From Conus ventricosus (lineage: Eukaryota > Mollusca > Gastropoda > Neogastropoda > Conidae): a DNA stretch of 64,000 bases. Under the pieces are notes generated by a model, which was not told the DNA's origin, ran no database searches, and saw only the letters and a program-made list of their open reading frames with translations. This document shows positions 32,405 to 42,749 of this stretch, in pieces. The number at the start of each line of letters is the position of its first letter. The first letter of the stretch is position 1. The stretch lies in the NCBI GenBank assembly GCA_018398815.1, contig CM031601.1:35370812-35434811 (forward strand), in the 5' to 3' direction. The translations under genes were made by a program, and so were the position numbers.

Positions 32405-33340
32405 CATGCAGCAGTATATAACATGTCCTTACAAGCCATGCTGTGAGACGTTCAGCTCTGCTGTCACATGCTACAGTACACAACATGTCCTTACAAGCCA
32501 TGCTGTGAGACGTTCAGCTCTGCTGTCACATGCTACAGTATACAACATGTCCTTACAAGCCATGGTGTGAGCATATTACACTTCACTGTCACATGCTGCA
32601 GTATACAACATGTCTTTACAAGCCATGCTGTGAGACGTTCAACTCCACTGTCACATACTGCAATATGTGACATGTCCTTACAAGCCATGCTGTGAGGATG
32701 TTCAGCTCCACTGTCACATGCTGCAATGTACATGTCCTTACAGGCCATTGCTGTTAGACGTTCAACTGCACTGTCATATGCTGCAGTATAGCTGTCCTTA
32801 CAAGCCATTGCTGTGAGGATGTTCAACTCCACTGTCACATGCTGCAGCATACAACATGTCTTTACAAGCCATGCTGTTAGATGTACAACTGCACTGTCAC
32901 ATGCTGCAGTATACATGTCCTTACAAGCCTTGCTGTGAGCATATTACACTCCACTGTCACATGCTGCAGTATACATGTCCTTACAAGCCTTGCTGTGAGC
33001 ATATTACACTCCACTGTCACATGCTGCAGTATACATGTCCTTACAAGCCTTGCTGTGAGCATATTACACTCCACTGTCACATGCTGCAGTATACATGTCC
33101 TTACAAGCCTTGCTGTGAGCATTTTACACTCCACTGTCACATGCTGCAGTATACAACATGTCCTTAAAAGCCATGCTGTGAGCATATTACACTCCACTGT
33201 CACATGCTGCAGCATACAACATGTCCTTAAAAGCCTTGCTGTGAGCATATTACACTCCACTGTCACATGCTGCAGTATACAACATGTCCTTAAAAGCCAT
33301 GCTGTGAGCATATTACACTCCACTGTCACATGCTGCAGCT
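32405..33340. repeat. About 60-62 bp tandem repeat, 15 copies
   Basis: Unit: ACATGTCCTTACAAGCCATG, CTGTGAGCATATTACACTCC, ACTGTCACATGCTGCAGTAT. Copies at the left vary (GACGTTCAGCTCTGCTGTC); from 32890 on they are nearly identical 60-mers or 62-mers, with ACAA present or absent as the length difference. Noncoding. Confidence 0.93.
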
Positions 33341-33839
33341 GACTCACACATCTCCATAAGATGTGATCCTAATCGTTGTGAATTCATTTCAGTCTCCTTC
33401 CTATTGCGTACAGTAATATCTCAGTTGCTGGACTGCTAAATTGTACACAATCATGTTAAATATACTGTTTCTATGACTGTCACTTATTGTTGTATTTAAT
33501 CACACTCAATACAAGTTAAATAGAAGTAGCTAAGATATGCTTTAGGCCATCCAAGGGGAAATACAAATGGGGTCTGCAAGAACTAAAACTGCACTCTCAA
33601 AAATCTGTCTTAAAGCCCATCTCAAATAATGAGTATGGAAAGGGAAAGTAGGAAAAAACCCTGGCATGCAGTTTGGTATAATTAAGAAGAATGGCTGATG
33701 AGCAGACTGGTTCTCTAGAAAGTTGATCTGAGGGTAATCTTTTATGCAGATGGATAAGTTATCAGTTCACACTTTCTAGCCCTCAGTCTTTCATGCCGTC
33801 ACTCTGAGCATGCCTGCAAGTGAGGCCACAATGTGTGAT
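33341..33839. other. Short intron segment between two arrays
   Basis: No coding region or repeat recognised, apart from the left edge of the 78-bp array near 33825-33840. Confidence 0.4.
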
Positions 33840-34753
33840 GTGTTGGTGGATTGAGGCATGTGGCTGGCCTGTGACGGGGCAATGTGGCAGACTCGCGTGC
33901 AATGCCCGCAGTGTGTGTGTTGATGGACTGGGGCATGTGGCTGGCCTGTGACAGGGCAGTGTGGCAGACTCGCGTGCTGTGACCAGTGTGGCCACAATGT
34001 GTAATGTGTTGGTGGATGGGGTATGTGGCTGGCCTGTGACAGGGCAATGTGGGTGACTCGCGTGCCATGGCCACCATGTGTGATGTGTTGGTGGATGGGG
34101 TATGTGGCTGGCCTGTGACAGGGCAATGTGGGTGACTCGCGTGCCATGGCCACCATGTGTGATGTGTTGATGGATGGGGGTGTGGCTGGCCTGTGACAGG
34201 GCAATGTGGGAGACTTGTGTGCCGTGGCCACAATGTGTGATGTGTTGATGGAAGGGGGTGTGGCTGGCCTGTGACAGGGCAATGTGGGAGACTTGTGTGC
34301 CGTGGCCACAATGTGTGATGTGTTGATGGAAGGGGGTGTGGCTGGCCTGTGACAGGGCAATGTGGGAGACTTGTGTGCCGTGGCCACAATGTGTGATGTG
34401 TTGATAGATTGGCGTAGGGGGTGTGGCTGGCCTGTGACAGGGCAATGTGGGAGACTTGTGTGCCGTGGCCACAATGTGTGATGTGTTGATGGAAGGGGGT
34501 GTGGCTGGCCTGTGACAGGGCAATGTGGGAGACTTGTGTGCCGTGGCCACAATGTGTGATGTGTTGATGGAAGGGGGTGTGGCTGGCCTGTGACAGGGCA
34601 ATGTGGGAGACTTGTGTGCCGTGGCCACAATGTGTGATGTGTTGATGGAAGGGGGTGTGGCTGGCCTGTGACAGGGCAATGTGGGAGACTTGTGTGCCGT
34701 GGCCACAATGTGTGATGTGTTGATAGATAGGGGATGTGGCTGGCCTGTGACAG
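33840..34753 (+). repeat. 78-bp minisatellite made from the PP2C exon D splice acceptor
   Basis: Eleven units precede the true exon. Each contains TGGCTGGCCTGTGACAG, then GGCAATGTGGGAGACT and GCCGTGGCCA, the acceptor and the first 30 nt or so of PP2C exon D, and then a spacer (ATGTGTGATGTGTTGATG). The GGC after each acceptor lies at 33878, 33954, 34043, 34122, 34200, 34278, 34356, 34441, 34519, 34597 and 34675; the real exon starts at 34754. Ten have an intact AG, the first reads ACG. In the exon frame each standard unit meets TGA (CTG TGA CAG) just before the next acceptor. The unit at 33954 keeps CCAGTGTGGCC, a longer piece of the exon. Confidence 0.92.
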
Positions 34754-34895
34754 GGCAATGTGGGAGACTCGCGCGCCGTGGCCAGTGTGGCAGGGGAGGT
34801 GGAGCAGCTGTCCTTTGATCACAAGCCCAGCAATGAGGTGGAGTCTCGCCGCATCATTGCTGCAGGGGGTTGGGTGGAGTTCAACCGCGTCAATG
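34754..34895 (+). CDS. PPM/PP2C-type protein phosphatase, internal exon D
   Basis: A 142-nt exon beginning GGCAATGTG after CTGTGACAG and ending at AATG before the donor GTTTGT (34896). It starts phase 0 and ends phase 1. It encodes GNVGDSRAVASVAGEV, EQLSFDHKPSNEVESRR and IIAAGGWVEFNRVN. These are the PP2C motifs GDSR, LSxDHKP and AGGxVxxxRVNG, in order and with correct spacing. The last glycine would be finished by the next exon, which should read GNLALSRALGD; I did not find it in the window. This exon alone identifies the family with high confidence. Confidence 0.95.
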
Positions 34896-35641
34896 GTTTG
34901 TTGTGCATGTCTTCCTCTCTGTCTGGCATTTCCTGTCTGTCAAGTTTCCTGTGAGTTTGGGCATTAGAAGCAGGGAGAAAAATATCTTTTTGACTTATGA
35001 TTCATTCTTTTTCCTCCTTTTTTGGCTGGTCCCATGACCATTTTCTGTGGCTTTTTTTTTTTACCCTTATATTCTCCAGAGATCAGTTGTATATAGTTAT
35101 GGGGAGTAATGCCTTTCACTGTAATGGGGAGGGGCAAAAGTATGAGTTGGAGAGATGGGAAATTGGCCTTCCATTTGGGAGTTGAGCAACATTTGGAGAA
35201 TTTCAACTTTTTAATACTTACCAAGGTTTAATGTAGCTGCAGAGACATAGGACAGTTAGACAACAAAATGGTCTTTTTTGTACATGGAAACACGAAAACA
35301 TGGTAAAAAATCACTCAGAATTGACTGTTCTCTCTCAAACCAGCCTACCTTTTTTGAAGGAAAAGGAAAGACTTAAAAAAACAAATCTTCAGAGCCTATA
35401 ATCTAAAAAAAAAAAAAAAAAATCTTCGGAGCCAATAATGCTCCATATTGTGCCAGTTGTGAGTCCCATATTTGAATGTCCCAAAGTTCTGTTCTGGAAC
35501 AGCACTCACCTGCCAGCTTTTTTCATGAATCGGTCTCCAGTTGATTTGTAAAACACACACACACACACACACACACAAAACACTATTGGCTAAAATAATT
35601 CATTTAGATAGTCCATAGACTCTAGCCATGAAGATATTACT
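34896..35641. other. Intron start, nothing recognised
   Basis: AT-rich intron-like sequence with an A tract at 35405-35421 and (AC)n at 35552-35577. Confidence 0.5.
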
Positions 35642-35699
35642 GCATCTCATTTTTCAAAGTTTTAGTTTTATCTTCTGCCGCGCCACTCTTCCACCATTC

Positions 35700-36160
35700 T
35701 TTCTTTCCCTGACCTGTGATCAAGACTTGTCGGGTAAGCCACCCTCATAAGTCTGGCTGTGTATGGTGTTGGAAAACTGCTTCCATCAGCTGGTGAGTGG
35801 TGTTCTCACAGGTTGGTGAGTGATGTTCTCACCAGTCGTGTATGGCCCCACTCCTCTCTTGTGTTGAGTCTCAACTCAGGTGGTGTGTTGTTAATTTTGA
35901 CAGCTTCAGTGATTTGTCTTCCCAAAGCAGTTTCTTGGTAACTTGTTATCACCATGCTGTACTGGGGGGGGTGGTTCACTGTTGCTGTGTGTCTGTGCTG
36001 TGTGTCGCCACAACACTGAGTCATGGTCTCTCTTTGCCAGGGCTGTCATGTGTTGTTGGCCTCGATAGTGTCCAGTGCGTGCTGTCTCTCCAACATACAC
36101 GCAACTGCACTCACTACATCTGATCTCCTCCACACACCATGCAATTCTCTTCTGTGCTGC
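35700..36160 (-). pseudogene. Penelope-type GIY-YIG endonuclease fragment, left arm
   Basis: Mirror copy of the right-arm fragment. The region with ECSCVYVGETARTGHYRG is present in inverted form at 36050-36120. A deletion of about 37 bp removes the start of the domain (RREGVTYE). Confidence 0.75.
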
Positions 36161-36172
36161 AGCAGGTGCAGC

Positions 36173-36640
36173 ACAGAAGAGAATTGCATGGTGTGTGGAG
36201 GAGGAAGGGGGAATTGCAGAAGAGAAGGTGTGACATATGAGATCAGATGTAGTGAGTGCAGTTGCGTGTATGTTGGAGAGACAGCACGCACTGGACACTA
36301 TCGAGGCCAACAACACATGACAGCCCTGGCAAAGAGAGACCATGACTCAGTGTTGTGGCGACACACAGCACAGACACACAGCAACAGTGAACCCCCCCCC
36401 CCCCCCAGTACAGCATGGTGATAACAAGTTACCAAGAAACTGCTTTGGGAAGACAAATCACTGAAGCTGTCAAAATCAACAACACACCACCTGAGTTGAG
36501 ACTCAACACAAGAGAGGAGTGGGGCCATACACGACTGGTGAGAACATCACTCACCAACCTGTGAGAACACCACTCACCAGCTGATGGAAGCAGTTTTCCA
36601 ACACCATACACAGCCAGACTTATGAGGGGTGGCTTACCTG
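36173..36640 (+). pseudogene. Penelope-type GIY-YIG endonuclease fragment, right arm
   Basis: The frame reads CMVCGGGRGNCRREG, YEIRCSECSCVYVGET, ARTGHYRGQQHM and ends near TAQTHSN. The Y-x(n)-VYVGET pair is the GIY-YIG signature, with the Cys pair ahead of it as in Penelope-like endonucleases; the following R and H residues match the active site. After a C tract the text continues in another frame (KSLKLSKSTTHHLS, in place of the usual EAVKINNTP-type tail). The RT is missing. Confidence 0.8.
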
Positions 36641-36825
36641 ACAAGTCTTGATCACAGGTCAGGGAAAGAAAGAATGGTGGAAGAGTGGCGCGGCTGAAGA
36701 TAAAACTAAAACTTTGAAAAATGAGATGCTAAAATAATTAAAAAGTGTTATTTATTTGAGAATAGTGAAATGTGTAAATTATTGAAATTTATTGTTTACT
36801 GGATAGCAATGTGACCTGAACATCA

Positions 36826-37268
36826 TTAACCCTTACACTGGTTATTTAACAACGTACTATTAAGTATGTTGTCTGGTGAATTAACAGAAGGAAGGTTTGA
36901 AAAAAATATTTACATTTGTATAATATGCATAACTTTTCAACGGTTAATATTTGAATGCAGAATAAAAATTCTTAGTAATTGAATAAAGAATAATATAAAA
37001 CAGAACTGGTGCGCTTGTGAGTGTTTGGTTAGATGCTTACCTGTCTAGAATGTGAAAATAACAGGTGAAAACAGATGGCACATCCTGCTTGTCATTCTCA
37101 ACAGCTTTTTCACAAACAATCCTGTCAATGATGTTCCACAGTATCCAGAAATAAGTTACAGCCTTTTTCAAAGGAAAGTCAGTATGGATTATACCCGTCT
37201 TCCATGCAGGTAATCCAGGTAAGAATGAATAAGGTACAGTTCAGTTTTCATATTGGAATCACATGCTG

Positions 37269-37304
<36 letters not shown>

Positions 37305-37909
37305 CGTCACTATCAACAAATGTAATAGTTAGCCCACACTGTCCTCATTTACGTTTGAAAGGTTTATAAATCATCTGGAAGCGCTACACTGAGTCTTCCC
37401 CACTGAATGGCATCTTGAGATTCCCCTCACTCTTAGGCACTCATCCAGTCATTGTCTGTGTCGATCTCAGAATCATGAGTACATGGTGTTTGATCTAAAT
37501 CAAAACTATCACCCACCACACCAGTTCATTAAAAATGTCAATAACTTCTTCTTCATCTGCTTTTTCCATAAGAAATTCAGCAAAAACATCTTCAAACAAG
37601 TTTTGTAATTTTATCACGTTCTCCTTTAGGCGCCTGCCATTTTTGTTTGCCAGACGAGTTGAGTCGCACTATGATTACAAGCTGCTAGTAACCATAAATT
37701 AAGCTAAAATGCTGAAAATCCATGTTCCGGGCTCGCTCACTCATTCATGTAAATCAGTTTCTCACTGAGCCATGGTTTTGTATCTGTGCATGTCAGTGAA
37801 ACTTAGGCTCGCAAGGCTCACCCTACAACGTGACTTAATGTCGCTACAACCAGTGACAGCCATGACATAATGGCGCGACTTATGTCGCGACAACCAGCAT
37901 AAGGGTTAA
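36826..37909. mobile_element. Nonautonomous piggyBac-like element, 1076 bp
   Basis: TTAA at 36826-36829 and 37906-37909. The ends read CCCTTACACTGGTTATTTAA and (inward from the right) CCCTTATGCTGGTTGTCGCG. The right subterminal region has repeats of GTCGCGACA and GTCGCTACAACCAG. Inside, on the minus strand, an acidic stretch near 37530-37600 (FLMEKADEEEVI) resembles the transposase N-terminus. (AC)n at 37274-37301. Related by its ends to the element at 1499. Confidence 0.85.
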
Positions 37910-37914
37910 CCTTT

Positions 37915-38340
37915 AGACTTGCCACAAAGCCATTCCAGAATGGCAGATAATTCATGCATGCGTCACTGCCACGATTGCTGTTCGAGAACAGCGGTCAATC
38001 ATTTTGGCCTCGTGTAAAATTGGATCATCATCTTCTTTGCAAACACCTTGGTCTACATGGTCAGTCCGACCCTTAAGATGAATAGTACCATTTTCTCCAG
38101 CTCCTGTAGATTGCCGTAGAGCTTTGTCGTTAGAGCTGTCTCTGTTGGCCACACCTCTCTCATTGGCTGTTCATGTAATGGGCATTTTTGGAACACATGC
38201 TCCGCTGACTGTTCTTCCTGCCCACAAGGACAGACTGGAGAAGGCACCACCTTGAGGTTTTGGCACAAGTGACTGTTAAGTCTGTTGTGCCTGGTGGGGA
38301 GCCTCACCAGGACACTTTGTTGCTCTCTGGACAACAGCAG
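37915..38340 (-). pseudogene. LINE C-terminal fragment, minus strand
   Basis: Translation on the minus strand from 38334: SREQQSVLVRLPTRHNRLNS, CPCGQEEQSAEHVFQKCPLH. A conserved C-terminal Cys/His block of this form (CPCGxxxxxxxHxxxxCPLH) follows RNase H in I- and Jockey-group LINEs. It ends before 38050. Together with 40990-41540 it may be one LINE split by the hAT relic. Confidence 0.75.
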
Positions 38341-38549
38341 TTCTGCCTACCCTATGATTTTTAGCGTATTTTATTAAATTTGACTGCAAAATACAATAAT
38401 ACGCCAAGTACGACAAAAGTAAGAAAATAGGCAGCATTGGCTATCGAAAAAAAAGGTACTATTTTACTGTTTCAAGACGCGAGTTGTTGCCCTTATTCCA
38501 GTTTGTGCATGCTTGCTTACACCTTGGTCAGCCATCTTTTATAGTGAGC

Positions 38550-38650
38550 GACTGACACAGATAGTCTCTAGGAGAATGCCACCACCAGCGAAAAAACGCG
38601 TTCACAGATAGTCTCTCGGAGAATGCCACCACCAGCGAAAAAATGCGTTC
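38550..38650. repeat. 50-bp direct duplication
   Basis: CAGATAGTCTCTNGGAGAAT plus GCCACCACCAGCGAAAAAA occurs twice in tandem, just ahead of the hAT transposase relic. Confidence 0.85.
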
Positions 38651-40740
38651 ATGAGAGTGATTAAGAGCGCGATGTTGAAAAGTAGGTTGCCAAAACGAGG
38701 GAGCAAACTTTCCTGGATGCATACCACACAACTTGGAAGTTCTTAGTCCTATGCTCAAAAACATCAACTTTCGTGTGGTGCACTTTATGCGAAACGGAAT
38801 TTAGTTGTGCTCATGGAGGGCGCAACGACTGTATCAAGCATGTTTCGTCAAAATCACATAGAAAACTATCTGAAGCGGTGAAAGGAACACCATCAATTGT
38901 AGAAGCATTGAAAAAGTCCGAGGAGAAGTCTAGTGAGGGGTGGGCCTGAGCAGCAGGTGACAAACACCGAGGTGATTATGTGTAGGCTGGTGGCTGACGT
39001 GAATCTGTCCTTGTCAACGACTGATCGCCTTGTTCCCCTATTCAAGATGTTTCCTGACAGCAAAATTGCTCAAGGAATATAGTGTGGTTGCAGCAAGGCT
39101 ACAGCGATAATCAAAGAGATGTCGGCCCTAGGCATGAAAGATCTTGCTGTGAAGGTGAAAGTCCAGCCATTCAGTGTAGCTACTGATGGAAGCAATGAGG
39201 GTGATCAGAAACAGTTTCCCTTGGTTATCAGAAGTTTACGCAAGGATACGGATGGAAGGCTGGAAATGGTGACAACACAGCTTCTTGCTTTGAGAAACTA
39301 TGAAGGTTCAGCTACAGGAGAGAATATCTTTGTTCTTATCAACACTGAATTTACTGCTCAAGGCATCTCGTGGGACAACTGCATTGCATTTGGTTCTGAT
39401 AATGCAGCTGTGATGATTGGTCAGCACAAAGGCGTGTTCTCCTTTGTCTAAAAAAAGAATGAGAGTGTGTACTTGGCTGCTTGCACTTTTCATTTGGTGC
39501 ACATTGCTGCAAAGAGAGGTGCAGCTTGTCTTCCTCCTATTGAGGAAATGTTGGTTGAAATCTACTATTTCTTCAAAAAGAGTACTCTTCAAATTTCCAA
39601 CCTGAGGGAACTTCGGATTCTCTATGATGCTGATCCGAAGAAGATGTTGAAGCACGGCTGCACTAGGTGGCTCAGCATTGCAAAGTGCATCAAGCGACTA
39701 CTGCAGAGTTGGGATCCTCTCAAGCAGCTCTTTTATGTGAAGAGTTAAAAGAAGAGACAAGCTGCCAGACAACTGAAGCCACTGCCAGTGAAGATACAGA
39801 AATTGAGCACAGTGTTAGGGTGTCAGCAAAAAACGTCGAAAACATCTCCACGTTTCTCCGCTCACCAACAAGCAAGTACACACTGTTTCTCAGCTATACA
39901 TTTGGTGCATATAATGGAGTACTAGTGAAACTCCAGGCTGAAGAACCATTGATTGATGAGCTGCATGAGTCACTGGAAAACCTGGTGACCAGTATGTTCA
40001 GCAGATTCCTGAAACCTGAAGGTGTAGCAGGTAAAGAAATCACTCATGTGCAGTTTCAGCTGAGAGGTAATCAGAAAGAGGATGAGGATCTCTTGATTGG
40101 AGATGATGCAAGAGACCAGCTGGATAAGCTTGACAAGTACCACTTACAACCAGAGAGAATCTCAGTTTTATGAATCGTCACAAGTTACTTTGAAGCCACA
40201 TGCACAATATCTGCAGAAGAAGCTACCACTGAATGACCCATTGCTACAACATGCCATTCTGTGGATCCTTCCAAACAAGAAGGCAACACCAAGCGATCTG
40301 AAGTACTTCATCAAGAAGTTCCCAGTACTTCTGCCTGCTGGTGTGAAAAGACAAGATATCCAGAGCAGTTATTCCTTTTACCAGAATGGCCAACATCCAA
40401 GACTGCATTTGTGACAGCAGATGAAACCTGGGTGCCATCAGCCGTCTGCATCCATGACTGAAAGATTTGTGTCAAGTAATGCTGGGATCTGCACAGTCCC
40501 TCACAGCAGTGCAGCATGTGAGTGGGTTATCAGCTGTGTAAGGAAAACACCACAGATCAGAGAACATCACTGAGCCAGGACACGTGTTGAATCCTTGTTG
40601 GTATTAAAGTCCATGCTAGACCAGCCTCACACACCAAAGAGAAGCTGATTCAACCAAAAGTGCATACACAAAGGTTCAACAGAAATATCAAACCAAAAGC
40701 CAAGTTGCTGCAGATTCAAGTGCAAGCCAGTGAACTGTGA
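38640..40740 (+). pseudogene. hAT-like transposase relic (DUF4371/ZNF862-like)
   Basis: The text from 38960 has MCRLVADVNLSLSTTDRL, FPDSKIAQGI, then FSVATDGSNEGDQKQFPLV (first catalytic Asp of the RNase H fold), WDNCIAFGSDNAAVMIG (second Asp region), NLRELRILYDADPKKMLKHG, TRWLSIAKCIKRLL and, near the end, ALLPAGVKRQD-like text. Stops at 39449 and 39749 and other frameshifts break it. The C-terminal dimerisation region is mostly lost. The ZNF862-like hAT family excises and reinserts DNA with short target duplications. No terminal repeats could be fixed. It may be the autonomous relative of the MITE at 16592. Confidence 0.8.
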
Positions 40741-40989
40741 CCTGAACTGAAGCTCCATTGTTGTGATGACTTTGTGTGTTGTGAATGCTCAAGAGAAATG
40801 TTTACACAAATTCTAAGCTATACAGAAAAACAAGAACTGAGATACTGCCTAAATTCCAAGCATTGGACTTTATTCTATTTTTGTGATGGTGTAATGTGAT
40901 GGTGCTAAACAGAATACATCTACTAAGCTGAACAAGAGAAAACAAGAACTGGGTGATTCTAGTTGTGATCGTGTAATATGACTGGTTAT
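40741..40989. other. Flank of the hAT relic, nothing recognised
   Basis: Noncoding sequence with echoes (AAGAACTGAGATACTG and AAGAACTGGGTGATTC; GTGATGGTGTAATGTGATG). Confidence 0.35.
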
Positions 40990-41540
40990 GTGAAAGAGTT
41001 AAACATTCACAAAGAAATTGAGTGGCGTTTGGATGTATCTGTATTTCATCGATAACTCCCTACATCTTCGAAAGTGAAGGCAAGAAAAATACTCTTTTTT
41101 TTTGTCATGGAATACCAAAATTACTCCATGGAATACTAATGGTTCAATTTTTGAGGTAGACGGGTCTGCAACAGATAGAATCATCCTTGGTGTGCTGGGC
41201 TCATGATAGTCCGGATGAATGCTTCGCATCTCGTAGGTGATGCTGTTATTAGCTGCCTCCCTTGAGCACCCTCCCTTGCCATGTGATCAGCTAACTCATT
41301 GCCTGGTATCCCACAGTGGCTGGAATCCACTGGAGCACCATTCTTCAGTTAGAAGCAACTTTCTGAAGTGCTTCGCTGAGTTTGCTGTTCTGAAATGCCT
41401 GCAGGACAGAGAGGGCATCAGATAGGAAGACAATCTGACAGGTATCACTGTCTGTGTTCAGGATGATGGAGCAGCCTGCAGAAGGCTTGATCTTCAGGTC
41501 TGTAGTTTGTGCAGTGCTTCCTGTAGCAACACTGCAAGCT
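40990..41540 (-). pseudogene. LINE RNase H fragment, minus strand
   Basis: On the minus strand the region 41360-41230 gives VDSSHCGIPGNELADHMA, the last RNase H box of LINEs (usually WIPSHxGIxGNExAD). Upstream text from 41540 (ALHKLQTEDQAFCRLLHH) is also in line with RNase H. It fades before 40990. Likely the same element as 37915-38340. Confidence 0.65.
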
Positions 41541-41546
41541 GCACCA

Positions 41547-42235
41547 CCGCCGTGGCGAAGTGGTTAGCGTCGCGGACGACTCCCGGCTGGAGGTCATGGG
41601 TTCGAATCCCATCAAAGTCATGTGGGTTTTTTTCTGCCCCGACCGGCTCCTACCCAGAGTTGAGTTTGCTGCGGACTCATTTGGGAAGACTGGGACCACA
41701 CAGTCGAGTTTCATCCACTTAATGGATGCGTTTCTGAGAGTGTTGCTCCAATTTCCTGACCAACACTGCAGGTGCCTGTATCTCTCGGGCCGGTTGACGC
41801 CGGGATATATTATGAAAGGAAGCGTAGAGTACAGCCCTGTCATGTAGTCTCAGACCGAAATGGAAATCCGTTGCATCATCTTAATCATCCTCATTCTCAT
41901 TGATCAGCATTAAAAAATTTTTTTTAAAAAGTCTCAAATTCTGTGACCCTTCATGTCCTGCTCTCATGGTGACCTCAATTTCGATGTCCTCTCCACGTCT
42001 GTGGCCTTGGTTTGGTTCCGTCGTGGTCACCGGTACATCGCGAGTCCATGGGCCTGTCGTTGGACGGACGTGGTGGCGCCCTCCGGAGGGAGAGCTCACT
42101 CGAGCCGTCTCCGCGACTAAGCAATTATTGTCGTCAGTAGGGGCTTAGTAGGTGGTGTCCTGCGTATGTTAGATCAGAACAGCGCCACTGAACACCACCG
42201 AAGTGACTCGGCAGCAGTGCAGTGTCTCCTCCGGT
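41547..42235 (+). mobile_element. tRNA-derived SINE, about 690 bp
   Basis: The 5' end has pol III boxes: an A box at TGGCGAAGTGGTTAGCG (41553) and a B box GGTTCGAATCC (41599-41609), with tRNA-like spacing. Body motifs: GACCGGCTCCTACCC, GTCGAGTTTCATCCACTTAA, CAGACCGAAATGGAAATCCG, ATGGTGACCTCAATTTCGAT. It parallels the diverged copy at 26120-26760. The length is large for a SINE, so a dimer or composite with an added 3' block from 41930 is possible. Confidence 0.85.
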
Positions 42236-42245
42236 GGTTGCCTCT

Positions 42246-42475
42246 AGAGAATGTAAATATGCGGGTTCACGACCACCCATCTTATTTTGCACAAACCCCC
42301 CTTTTCACATACAAATCACGTCCGTCTCATATCAGTTTTTGACCAAAATTAACACCTGTTTTCTAAAAAAAATTAACACGCAAAACAGCAAAAATCGACG
42401 AATCGGTACTTAAAAATGGGGGCATACGTGCGAGATAAGATTTGGTGATCGTGAACCCGCATATTCACATTCTCC
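42246..42475. mobile_element. Short MITE with about 39-bp inverted ends
   Basis: GAGAATGTAAATATGCGGGT with TCACGACCACCCATCTTAT at the left is mirrored by ATAAGATTTGGTGATCGTGA with ACCCGCATATTCACATTCTC at the right. Total about 230 bp. The target duplication is unclear, so the superfamily is left open. Confidence 0.8.
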
Positions 42476-42749
42476 TCCAGGACGAAAAATTAAGGTTTTA
42501 CCAGCATGTTCTTCTACTTCCAGCACTATTAACGTCCGCGGGACTGAGACCTTACTACTTTTCTAATATGCTCTTCTACCTCAAGCATATATTAATAGAT
42601 CAGAATAATCAACTGGTTTTCCATCTGATTAGTTATTTTTACATCTAATGAATTTATAACCCCCTACAAATAATTCTTTAAATTGGTTGTTTCCGTCAAA
42701 ACATATAACTGATAATCGCAAAACCCTGTCCTAGTTGCCGGCAAAGCCT

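Larger units (their letters stand above)
35642..36727. mobile_element. Two Penelope-like 3' ends in a near-palindrome
   Basis: The left arm (35642-36161) is the reverse complement of the right arm (36167-36727), with a 5-bp loop at 36162-36166. Both arms begin and end with GCATCTCATTTTTCAAAG-like sequence. The only large differences are about 37 bp missing from the left arm near 36127 and a longer C/G tract in the right arm at 36392. Each arm carries the same GIY-YIG-like coding fragment facing outward. Penelope-like elements often insert with inverted partial copies, so this is likely one insertion event. Confidence 0.85.

Noticed and set aside
32856..33347. Long frames on both strands with repeated CSIHVLTSLAVSILHSTVT-like units
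   Set aside because: Artefact of the 60-62 bp tandem array.
33700..33730. CTGATGAG at 33702 as a second hammerhead core
   Set aside because: No stem II of the right form follows and the later GAAA is not placed correctly.
32405..34753. CRISPR-like appearance of regular repeats
   Set aside because: Units are contiguous without unique spacers, and the DNA is eukaryotic.
33783..34822. Minus-strand frames of 307-343 codons, rich in HITHCGHGT-like repeats
   Set aside because: They are readings of the 78-bp minisatellite, whose unit is exactly 26 codons. All three minus frames are open, as expected for a repeat artefact.
41547..41620. A possible functional tRNA gene
   Set aside because: A and B boxes are present but the cloverleaf is not intact and the body continues as a SINE that has a second copy at 26120.
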